Shown: piece after piece, positions 1 through 6,891 of the stretch
Layout: each line of letters opens with the position of its first letter
How positions within the stretch are numbered: the stretch's first letter is position 1
NCBI GenBank assembly: GCA_903896585.1
Contig: CAITYI010000301.1
Span: 1 to 8,949, forward strand
Reading direction: 5' to 3'
Source: an uncultured bacterium
GTDB lineage: Bacteria; Actinomycetota; Actinomycetes; S36-B12
Length of the DNA stretch: 8,949 nucleotides
The notes under the pieces: model-generated
Databases searched by the model: none
Told to the model about the DNA's origin: nothing
What the model saw: the letters and a program-made list of their open reading frames with translations, nothing else
Position numbers and translations under genes: made by a program

Positions 1-29
1 GCGTGATCATCCAGGGTAAGCGTCATCAT
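1..29 (-). CDS. Possible start of a further gene overlapping the lpqB stop (partial)
   Basis: On the minus strand an ATG at 27-29 overlaps the lpqB TGA (26-28) as ATGA, the usual arrangement for translational coupling in actinobacterial operons. The frame is open to the window edge, reading MTLTLDDH. Another ATG lies at 8-10 in a different frame. Only eight codons are visible and there is no convincing Shine-Dalgarno sequence, so the product cannot be named. In M. tuberculosis lpqB is followed on the same strand by Rv3243c, which makes a downstream gene plausible but does not identify it. Confidence 0.25.
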
Positions 30-39
30 CCAGGGTAAG
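6..39. repeat. Short direct repeat across the end of lpqB
   Basis: The 15-mer atcatccagggtaag occurs at 6-20 and again at 25-39, a spacing of 19 bp. The copy at 25-39 holds the last codons and stop of lpqB, and the other lies just past the stop. It looks like a small duplication of the gene end. Confidence 0.7.
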
Positions 40-1777
40 ACGGTGCGAGACCAACGATTCGTTCAATCCACAACCCCGTTGAGTTCTCGTACACTTGGCC
101 GTCGGCAGAGGCGATGAGTGTCGGCAGTCCGGGGGCGGCAGCAATATTCACGGGATCCTCGGGTGACCCTTGGGAAAGCACTTCCCCCCTGCTCATATCA
201 ATTTCATATGCCTGTAGAGCGCCAGCGCTCTCACTCCCAATCGCCGCAATCGTATTTGAACTCGACCAGGCGACATCGATGACAGCGGTGAGTTTGGATT
301 CAATTCGAATGGGGGCTTGCAGGGAGATTCGGGTGATATTGGCAGCCGATGGTCTGGTGACCCGCATCATTAGGAGATTGGTACTCACCCCATTATCAAT
401 GACAACAATTGCCCTAGTGCCATCACGCGATGGAAACACGCCTACGACGGTATCCTCATCGGCCAAACCGGTGACCTCAATTGGAAACACCTCACCGTTG
501 CTGGCCATGGAGAACACTCGTCCGAGCCCGTCAACGAACCACAATCCAGAAACCCCGTCATAGGCGATGGATTGGGCACCATCACCATTCACCAAGGGGT
601 TAAGGGGCGCGCCGACAAGTGAGCGAGCTTGAGACATTTGGCCATCCGAATCCACCACCGTGATTTGACTACTATCCCGCGACACCGCAATTTGGGACAG
701 TGGGATGTTTTGATTTCCCAGCGCACCGGGAATTGCTGCGCTGCCATCCGGGGTTAATCGAACTACACCCGCCGGCGTTCCCACGAAACCAACGGACCCA
801 CTGGGTAATCCACCGGGGTCCACCTCTGGCCACAGGTCGCGCGGTTGGGGGTTCGGGGCTCCGGGCACAATTAAGGGGGCCCCACCCGAAAAAATCTCAA
901 CACTTTGTACTTCGGGTAATTGTCGAAGGGTCCAGACAATCTGCTGTGACATGGCCACTCGCACATTGTCATTGGCCAATTGGACAGACTGGGCGAGGCT
1001 CACGCGCGCAATTCCATTCTCTACCGTGACGGCATCTACTGCCAATCCCACGCCTTCGGGGAAGCCGGTTCTCACCGCCGGCTTCAACCAGTTATTGGGT
1101 CCCTGGATCAACCGCTGAATCAAATCTGTGGCCAGTGCCGGTCCGATCACGGGAATAAGGCGAGGATCCGGAACCAGGGTGTCAAAGCTGGGGTTAAAGA
1201 AATACACCGAGTAACTGCGATACGCCCGACTGACATCGAAAGAAGATAAGAGAAGTCCCGGTGGCGGAACACTAATGCGCCATTCACCGGCTCGCTGGGT
1301 TAAGAAGAAGCTTGTTCGTAACTCCGCCCCGGGTGGTTCCACCGAATATCGCCCAATGATCGAAATTCGACCATTGAGTGCAGAACTCATCAGCACAGCT
1401 GCTCCGGCCTCCACCAATGTGGGTAAACCGTCGTAGACCGCAACTCCGGATGACGGCGACCAGCTCGCTGCCGCCTCTGACGTGAGATAGGTTCGCGCAA
1501 CCGCATGGTCGCCATCGAAAGACGCCGAAGCATCAAGGAAGCCCTGCACGATCTCGGCTGGTGTCATTCCCTCCGAAGGCGGTCGGGCAATAACCCGAAT
1601 AAATTGGTCTGCGGATGTATTGGACACCAATTGGCCTTGCTCAATAGGTCCACTCGTTGGTACCTGCGCGATAAAGGAAGTTGTTGAACCCGCGCAACCG
1701 GTGAGGGTCACGACCGCTGCGAGCGCTACGAACGCGCTACGAGAAATGGATCGCGCGGATGGCATCTGGGATTTCAC
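26..1777 (-). CDS. lpqB: Lipoprotein LpqB, partner of the MtrAB system
   Basis: A 583-residue exported lipoprotein that matches the M. tuberculosis LpqB in length and position. Residues 1-28 are a lipoprotein signal peptide: basic start, hydrophobic stretch, lipobox LTGC with Cys28 as the lipidated residue. Residues about 200-305 resemble a GerMN (sporulation/germination) domain. From about 320 to the end the sequence has repeated short beta-strand patterns consistent with a propeller-like C-terminal domain. It should be anchored to the outer face of the cytoplasmic membrane; in mycobacteria LpqB is known to bind the extracellular part of MtrB and modulate MtrA phosphorylation. The start is GTG at 1775-1777, which overlaps the mtrB TGA as GTGA and has GGGGTG a few bases upstream. 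An in-frame ATG four codons later (1763-1765) would also keep the signal peptide. Stop TGA. Confidence 0.93.
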   Translation of the reverse strand: MKSQMPSARSISRSAFVALAAVVTLTGCAGSTTSFIAQVPTSGPIEQGQLVSNTSADQFIRVIARPPSEGMTPAEIVQGFLDASASFDGDHAVARTYLTSEAAASWSPSSGVAVYDGLPTLVEAGAAVLMSSALNGRISIIGRYSVEPPGAELRTSFFLTQRAGEWRISVPPPGLLLSSFDVSRAYRSYSVYFFNPSFDTLVPDPRLIPVIGPALATDLIQRLIQGPNNWLKPAVRTGFPEGVGLAVDAVTVENGIARVSLAQSVQLANDNVRVAMSQQIVWTLRQLPEVQSVEIFSGGAPLIVPGAPNPQPRDLWPEVDPGGLPSGSVGFVGTPAGVVRLTPDGSAAIPGALGNQNIPLSQIAVSRDSSQITVVDSDGQMSQARSLVGAPLNPLVNGDGAQSIAYDGVSGLWFVDGLGRVFSMASNGEVFPIEVTGLADEDTVVGVFPSRDGTRAIVVIDNGVSTNLLMMRVTRPSAANITRISLQAPIRIESKLTAVIDVAWSSSNTIAAIGSESAGALQAYEIDMSRGEVLSQGSPEDPVNIAAAPGLPTLIASADGQVYENSTGLWIERIVGLAPSYPG

Positions 1778-3528
1778 AAGTCACCCCGCTGCCACCGCGG
1801 CGTTTCGCGATCATCGTGAATAAGCCCACCCACTCCGGTCGCCTGCACCCGCGGGCCCAGATCCCCAGGATTAGCGGTTCGCACTTGCCCGATTGTTACC
1901 GGTGAATCCGGGCCCGCGGGTGGATCCTGATCATGTTTGTCTACTTCGTCGGATGGAGCAAGTTCATCAAATAGTGGAAGTGCCGCTTGGTCAATAACGC
2001 CACCCTGCAGTCGAGGCAAGGTCAGGCGGAAACAGGCCCCCTGACCAGGCTCACCCTCTGCTTCAAGCCAGCCGAAGTGCAGCCGGGTGTCTTCCAGCGC
2101 AATGGCCAAACCCAATCCGGTTCCCCCGGTTGTGCGGGCTCGGGCTTTATCTGCTCGCCAGAATCGACTGAAAACCAAACTCGCTTCACCGGGATTGAGG
2201 CCTACACCAAAATCACGCACGGTAATCGAGACCGCGGATTCGTTGCCGGCTAGTTCAACAAGAACCCCTGCTTCATTGGCATGTTCAATTGCATTGTCCA
2301 ACAGATTACGCATTACTCGATCGATGCGTCGAGGATCACACTCCACGAGGCAGGGGCGCTCATAGGGTGCAAATCTCACTTTCAGGTTGTTGCGGACAGC
2401 TAATGGTTCACTGGCCTGAATGATTCGTTCAACGAGGGGAACTAGATCGATGCGCTCCACATCTAGCACGGCCGCACCAGCATCAAATCTGCTGATCTCC
2501 AGTAGATCAACCAAAAGTGCCTCAAATCGGTCTAATTGATTTTGGAGGAGTTCGACCGATCGCGCGGTATTAGTGTCGAACTTTTCACGATCTTCATACA
2601 TAACATCCGCTGCCATTCGAATTGTTGTTAATGGCGTGCGTAATTCATGGGAAACATCTGACACGAATCTTTGTTGTAATTGAGACAGTTCTTCCAACTG
2701 TCTAATCTGCGTGGCCAAGCTCTGCGCCATTTCATTAAACGACTGGGCAAGCTGTGCTAGGTCATCTTCTTTTTTGACCTGCATACGTTCAGAAAGCTTT
2801 CCTGAACTGAACTTCCGAGCAATTCGTGCGGCTTCACGCACCGGCACCACCACTTGCCGCGTGACCAGTAACGCAACAACGGCCACCAAAATAACAAGGA
2901 CAACACCCGTTCCCACCACGGAGCTGGAAACCAGATCCAATGTTTCCTGTTCTTGCTCGAGGGGAAACAGGTAATACAACTCATATGGTCCGACCGTGGG
3001 GACAGTCAAGGGCGCACCCACGATCAGGCCGGGCACCTGTCGGCCATCCAAAAAGACAATGGGCGAAAAAGTCCAGGATTGGCGGGTATTTTCTTGAATC
3101 GACGTGCGCAGAGCCTCCGGAACGCTGGCCACCGCAACTAGATTCGTGCCACGCTCGGGTGCATCCACTTCACCACTAGAGGACAGCAGCAGGACTTCAA
3201 ATGTTGCCGGCGATCCAGAACGTGAACCGAGAATGGTAATCACACTGTCGACCAATCGGGCTGGCGAGGGAGTTGACGGCCCGGTGTTGGCGGCATCGAG
3301 TAATCGCTGGGCTTCACCCAATCCAGCAGAAGCCTCACCGACCGAGGACACTTCTTTCGCATCCAGTAAGCCAGTTGTAACTCGAGACAGAAGGGAGAAT
3401 CCCAAAACTGTCACCACAATGCTACTTAGGATCATGGTCGAGACGGTCACGCGAATAAGCAAAGATCTTTGCCACACTCTGCGAATGCCTCGAAATGGGG
3501 CTAACAGTCCAATAAAGAAATAGCGCAT
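1774..3528 (-). CDS. mtrB: Sensor histidine kinase MtrB
   Basis: A 584-residue membrane histidine kinase, close to the usual MtrB size. The order is: short cytoplasmic N-terminus, membrane segment about 26-48, extracellular sensor region about 50-200, second membrane segment about 204-223, HAMP linker to about 275, then the kinase core. The phospho-acceptor is His294 in HELRTP (H box). The N box has Asn408 and Asn412 (RNLLDNA), G1 is DFGVGL (439-444), the F box FSRFWR (453-458), and G2 GTGLGL (469-474), so the ATP site is complete. A Pro/Asp-rich tail of about 75 residues follows. It should phosphorylate MtrA, whose gene lies 26 nt upstream. The start is ATG at 3526-3528, preceded by an AGGTG-type ribosome site. 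Stop TGA overlaps the lpqB GTG. The system regulates cell-wall hydrolases and division in other actinobacteria; the signal sensed here is unknown. Confidence 0.95.
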   Translation of the reverse strand: MRYFFIGLLAPFRGIRRVWQRSLLIRVTVSTMILSSIVVTVLGFSLLSRVTTGLLDAKEVSSVGEASAGLGEAQRLLDAANTGPSTPSPARLVDSVITILGSRSGSPATFEVLLLSSSGEVDAPERGTNLVAVASVPEALRTSIQENTRQSWTFSPIVFLDGRQVPGLIVGAPLTVPTVGPYELYYLFPLEQEQETLDLVSSSVVGTGVVLVILVAVVALLVTRQVVVPVREAARIARKFSSGKLSERMQVKKEDDLAQLAQSFNEMAQSLATQIRQLEELSQLQQRFVSDVSHELRTPLTTIRMAADVMYEDREKFDTNTARSVELLQNQLDRFEALLVDLLEISRFDAGAAVLDVERIDLVPLVERIIQASEPLAVRNNLKVRFAPYERPCLVECDPRRIDRVMRNLLDNAIEHANEAGVLVELAGNESAVSITVRDFGVGLNPGEASLVFSRFWRADKARARTTGGTGLGLAIALEDTRLHFGWLEAEGEPGQGACFRLTLPRLQGGVIDQAALPLFDELAPSDEVDKHDQDPPAGPDSPVTIGQVRTANPGDLGPRVQATGVGGLIHDDRETPRWQRGDL

Positions 3529-3554
3529 GACACCTACCCGCGATTACACACGGT

Positions 3555-4292
3555 TTACTGGGGCCCTGCCTTGTAACCCACACCCCGGACGGTGAGAACT
3601 ACTTCGGGTCGTTCGGGGTCATGTTCAATTTTGGATCGCAGTCGCTGCACATGCACATTGACCAGTCGAGTGTCTGCAGAATGTCGGTAGCCCCACACTT
3701 CTTCTAACAATGCTTCGCGGGTAAAAACTTGACCGGGCTTGCGTGCCAAACACACGAGTAGATCGAATTCCAGTGGAGTAAGGGAGAGAAATTGGTCTCC
3801 ACGGCGAACCGTGTGGCCGTTCACATCGATCACGAGTTCTCCGATGGTCACTTCAACGTTTGATACTTCATCATTGCGGCGCATTCGGGCGCGGATTCTA
3901 GCAATCAGTTCTTTGGGCTTGAATGGTTTGACAATGTAATCGTCTGCACCGGACTCCAAGCCAACCACAACATCGATGGTGTCACTTTTCGCCGTCAGCA
4001 TGACAATCGGTGTACCCGACTCCGCACGAATCGCTCTGCATACTTCAATGCCATCGCGCCCGGGGAGCATCAAATCCAGAAGCACAATGTCTGGCCGCGA
4101 ATCCCGGAATACCTGAATGGCTTCGGCACCATCGGCGCAGAAAACCGGCTCAAATCCTTCACCTCGCAGCACGATCCCCAGCATTTCGGCAAGGGCTAAG
4201 TCATCGTCAACAACGAGGACCCTTCCGCGCGTGCCCGCAGAGCCTCCGCTGGCAGGGATTCCGCTGTTTTCATTTCCCGGTATTCCAATCAT
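3555..4292 (-). CDS. mtrA: Response regulator MtrA (OmpR/PhoB family)
   Basis: A 245-residue DNA-binding response regulator. The receiver domain (about 24-140) has the acidic pocket D29-D31, phospho-acceptor Asp73 in LLDLMLP, Thr100 and Lys122 in the KPFKPKEL motif typical of MtrA. The winged-helix DNA-binding domain (about 147-245) contains SLTPLEFDLL, VWGYRH, TRLVNVHVQRLR and the closing VRGVGYKAGPQ, all very close to M. tuberculosis MtrA. The N-terminus is about 17 residues longer than the 228-residue mycobacterial protein and is Gly/Ser-rich. I see no later ATG or GTG in frame before the receiver domain, so ATG at 4290-4292 stands. Only 4 nt separate it from the CPBP gene stop, implying co-transcription and probably coupled translation. 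Stop TAA. Confidence 0.97.
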   Translation of the reverse strand: MIGIPGNENSGIPASGGSAGTRGRVLVVDDDLALAEMLGIVLRGEGFEPVFCADGAEAIQVFRDSRPDIVLLDLMLPGRDGIEVCRAIRAESGTPIVMLTAKSDTIDVVVGLESGADDYIVKPFKPKELIARIRARMRRNDEVSNVEVTIGELVIDVNGHTVRRGDQFLSLTPLEFDLLVCLARKPGQVFTREALLEEVWGYRHSADTRLVNVHVQRLRSKIEHDPERPEVVLTVRGVGYKAGPQ

Positions 4293-4296
4293 GTGC

Positions 4297-5070
4297 CTAT
4301 GGTGTCACCCCGGGCGCGTCAATAAGCAAGAACACGGCTGCTGGCAGGTTATTCACCATATGTGCGACTATCGGGGCGCCAAGACCGTTGGTCTTCCACC
4401 GAGCCAGCCCGAGGGTGATACCAATGGGTAGCAGGACCAAGATCCGAGTAGGTTCAAGGTGAAATAACGAGAAAGCCACCGCGGTGATCACCACGACCCA
4501 GATGGGGTTGATTCCACGCTTTCGAAGTGCTCCGAAGAGCATTCCGCGGAAGGCGATCTCCTCCACCACCGGCGCCCCCACGGCAATGACTACTGCGAAT
4601 GCAAGGAGGGTGGCAGTTGAACTTGACTCGCGCAACTCCAAGGCGACCTCACCCGCCGCAGAGTTAAAGTCCCCCACGATCAGCGTGGTGACATAAGCTC
4701 CGACTCCGGCCACCAATAGTCCGGCAATACCAAATACCATCCCCCAGCCCACATCGGACCAGCGAAGAATCAAACCCAGATCGATCCGGGCGCCATTGCC
4801 CTTCCGCCAGGTGGCGTATACCGGCCACCCGGCCAGCATTAACCAGGGAACTAATCCCCCGACGAACACGAACAGAACTAAATCGGCATCAAAAATGATG
4901 AGTGGAATTGCAACCAGGGCGGTCAGGACAATAAATCCACCAATTGCAATTACCGCATCCCACACCCCCCAGCGGGGCCAAATGAGGGACCGACCTTCCT
5001 GTTCGGCGATAGTGAATGTCACCGGCATCCGAGAAGCAGCAGAATCAGCAGAAGCTTCAACAGATGTCAT
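4297..5070 (-). CDS. CPBP-family intramembrane metalloprotease (CAAX protease/bacteriocin-processing type)
   Basis: A 257-residue polytopic membrane protein with about six to eight hydrophobic segments between residues 37 and 250. All the motifs of the CPBP (Abi, Rce1-like) family are present: EEIAFRG with Glu170, Glu171 and Arg175; FSLFH with Phe200 and His204; and HMVNN with His237 and Asn240/241. It is therefore likely to be an active intramembrane protease; its substrate is not visible. It lies 4 nt upstream of mtrA, so it is probably the first gene of the operon with mtrA, mtrB and lpqB. In M. tuberculosis this position holds tmk (thymidylate kinase), which is absent here. The chosen ATG (5068-5070) has only a weak AGG upstream; an in-frame ATG 14 codons later is possible and would not affect the membrane domain. 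Stop TAG, showing that UAG ends genes here. Confidence 0.9.
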   Translation of the reverse strand: MTSVEASADSAASRMPVTFTIAEQEGRSLIWPRWGVWDAVIAIGGFIVLTALVAIPLIIFDADLVLFVFVGGLVPWLMLAGWPVYATWRKGNGARIDLGLILRWSDVGWGMVFGIAGLLVAGVGAYVTTLIVGDFNSAAGEVALELRESSSTATLLAFAVVIAVGAPVVEEIAFRGMLFGALRKRGINPIWVVVITAVAFSLFHLEPTRILVLLPIGITLGLARWKTNGLGAPIVAHMVNNLPAAVFLLIDAPGVTP

Positions 5071-5081
5071 TATGAAAGCCT

Positions 5082-5114
5082 AAGGGCGAGTGCCCAAGAT
5101 GGACACCCGCCCTT
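5082..5114 (-). terminator. Hairpin between sahH and the CPBP-mtrAB-lpqB cluster
   Basis: On the minus strand this 33-nt stretch folds into a 14-bp stem with two G-U pairs and a 5-nt loop (atctt): arms AAGGGCGGGTGTCC and GGGCACTCGCCCTT. It begins about 50 nt past the sahH stop, as expected for a terminator of sahH. The following bases (AGGCTTTCATA) give only a weak U-tract and lead straight into the CPBP start codon, so termination may be partial, or the hairpin may sit in the leader of the downstream operon. Confidence 0.6.
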
Positions 5115-5163
5115 ATCGAGAGGCAGAACCGATGTGAAGTTATCTTTCAAGGTGCAGTTTCGA

Positions 5164-6636
5164 TTAGTAGCGATAATGATCTGGCTTGTATGGGCCCGCG
5201 ACATCGACACCCAGGTACTCTGCCTGCGGCTTGGACAATTCGGTGAGACGAACTCCCAGTGCATCTAGATGCAGGCGAGCCACCATTTCATCGAGGTGCT
5301 TGGGCAGTACGTGCACATCGAGTGAGTATTGATCACTCTTGGTGAACAGTTCGATCTGGGCCAGTACCTGATTGGTAAATGAGTTACTCATGACGAACGA
5401 TGGGTGACCCGTCGCATTACCGAGGTTGAGCAAACGGCCTTCGGACAACATGATGATCGAGTGACCGTCGGGGAATGTCCACTCATCTACCTGCGGCTTG
5501 ATTGTCTTGCGAACAATCCCGGGGTAGGCGGCCAGCCCAGTGATGTCGATTTCGTTGTCGAAGTGCCCAATATTGCCAACAATCGCCTGATGCTTCATTT
5601 TGCTCATGTGTTCAACCGTGATCACGTCGTAGCAACCCGTTGCCGTGATGAAGATGTCTGCCTGGTCGATGACATCTTCGATTCGGGCAACCTGATAGCC
5701 GTCCATTGCGGCCTGCATAGCGCAGATCGGATCGATTTCGGTAATGACCACCCGCGCACCCTGGCCACGAAGCGAATCGGCTGAGCCCTTGCCTACATCG
5801 CCAAACCCGAAGACAACCGCAACCTTGCCACCAATCATGACGTCGGTTGCCCGGTTGATGCCATCGATGAGTGAGTGGCGGCAGCCGTACTTGTTGTCGA
5901 ATTTACTCTTGGTGACAGAGTCATTGACATTGATCGCCGGGAACAGCAGTGAACCTTCACGATGCATTTCATACAGACGGTGCACACCCGTGGTGGTTTC
6001 TTCGGTTACCCCAATGATGCCGTTGGCAACGTTTGTCCAACGCTGCGGATCTTCGGTGAGGGTCCGAGCGAGAGTTTCCAGCACAACGGTGTACTCCTCG
6101 GAAGTATCCGCGTCCGGCTTAGGAACGACACCGGCTGTTTCAAATTCCTTGCCCTTGTGAACGAGCAGGGTTGCGTCACCACCGTCGTCAAGGATCATGT
6201 TTGGGCCCTTACCATCTGGCCACATCAGAATTTGTTCGGTGCACCACCAATATTCAGGCAGTGTTTCACCTTTCTAGGCAAACACCGGTACACCCTGTGG
6301 GTTGTCAACCGTTCCGTGTGGGCCGACAACAACTGCGGCCGCTGAATGATCTTGGGTAGAAAAAATATTGCAAGAAGCCCAGCGCACTTCGGCCCCAAGC
6401 TCAACGAGTGTTTCGATGAGGACCGCAGTTTGTACGGTCATGTGCAAAGAGCCGGTGATCCTGGCACCCGTTAACGGTTTGGATTTACCAAACTGCTCCC
6501 GCATAGCCATGAGCCCTGGCATTTCATGCTCAGCGAGGCGAATTTCATCGCGCCCGAATTCGGCAAGGGAGAGATCGGCAACTTTGTAATCGGGTGTGCC
6601 ATCTGCTTTGGTCACGGAGTTGGTACTGGCAGACAT
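5164..6636 (-). pseudogene. ahcY: Adenosylhomocysteinase (SahH/AhcY), interrupted by one in-frame TAG
   Basis: The full frame has 490 codons, the normal length for actinobacterial S-adenosylhomocysteine hydrolase, which splits S-adenosylhomocysteine into adenosine and homocysteine using bound NAD. Codon 121 is TAG (6274-6276), between GVPVFA and KGETLPEYWWC, where the family has AWKGE, so a tryptophan codon is lost. Everything else is intact: LHMT substrate motif (His65), LDDGGD (150/151), EETTTG (212/213), catalytic-region Lys243, Asp247 and Asn248 in VTKSKFDN, the NAD loop GFGDVGKG (277-284) and the KPDHYRY C-terminus. The approximately 40-residue insertion after LLVH is also present. Start ATG at 6634-6636 with GAGGAG 5 nt upstream; final stop TAA. 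As written the gene yields a 120-residue N-terminal piece, plus an ORF from Met138 (5164-6225) with no ribosome site. It could be a true null mutation, a base-calling error or a read-through gene. Its identity is certain; its functional state is not. Confidence 0.93.
6274..6276 (-). other. In-frame TAG replacing the conserved Trp codon of sahH
   Basis: The minus-strand codons read GCC TAG AAA GGT GAA, against the family's Ala-Trp-Lys-Gly-Glu. One transition (TGG to TAG) explains it. The frame continues open through 16 more codons to the next Met and on to the normal C-terminus, with no frameshift. Confidence 0.95.
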
Positions 6637-6641
6637 TGAAA

Positions 6642-6647
6642 CTCCTC
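6642..6647 (-). promoter_or_regulatory. Strong Shine-Dalgarno site of sahH
   Basis: GAGGAG lies 5 nt before the sahH ATG, the clearest ribosome site in the window. It fixes the start codon and shows that the 5' end of the interrupted gene is set up for efficient translation. Confidence 0.85.
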
Positions 6648-6676
6648 AAATTTTTTAAGAGTCATTGATGCTCATG

Positions 6677-6682
6677 GGTATA
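6677..6682 (-). promoter_or_regulatory. Candidate -10 element upstream of sahH
   Basis: TATACC on the minus strand, about 40 nt before the sahH start, resembles a sigma-70-type -10 box. The matching -35 position (TTCCAT at 18 nt) is poor. This is a weak call, made because an independent sahH promoter is expected in the gap after the HNH gene. I recognise no riboswitch fold in 6637-6800. Confidence 0.22.
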
Positions 6683-6801
6683 CGGCATCGATGAAAACTT
6701 ATGGAACGAATGGGATTCCACGACAAAGACCAGGGCTCCGGTTGCGTAGGTTGCCTATTGTGCCAGATATTCCGCTGGCCGCAGATCCTGACACCCTTTA
6801 A

Positions 6802-6891
6802 TTGATCCCGGCCTGGTTGATCCCGGCCTGGTTAATCCCGGCCTGGTTAATCCCGGCCTGGTTAATCCCGGCCTGGTTAATCCCGACCCGT
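6802..6891. repeat. 15-bp tandem repeat array directly after the HNH gene
   Basis: Six head-to-tail copies of a 15-bp unit, plus strand TTAATCCCGGCCTGG. Copies 1 and 2 have TTGA in place of TTAA, copies 3-5 are identical, and copy 6 (6877-6891) is degenerate (cccgacccgt end). The array starts where the HNH stop codon ends and stops about 165 nt before sahH. GGCC and CCGG palindromes in each unit let neighbouring copies pair. Read in the HNH frame, copies 3-6 each contain another TAA. The array is open in other frames only because its period is a multiple of three; I do not regard the predicted IPAWL or NQAGI repeat peptides as real. Confidence 0.95.

Noticed and set aside
4010..4462. Plus-strand ORF of 150 residues over mtrA and the CPBP gene
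   Set aside because: It is antisense to two strongly conserved genes, with no ribosome site and no recognisable domain.
5164..6225. Separate short adenosylhomocysteinase gene starting at Met138
   Set aside because: No ribosome site precedes this ATG. The 16 codons upstream are conserved SahH sequence in the same frame, so this is the 3' part of one interrupted gene.
6274..6276. Genome-wide reassignment of UAG to an amino acid
   Set aside because: manA and the CPBP gene both end at TAG exactly at their expected C-termini, and read-through would add only 3 and 8 codons before TGA.
6637..6800. SAH or SAM riboswitch upstream of sahH
   Set aside because: I looked for a conserved structured leader and could not match one by eye; a covariance-model search would be decisive.
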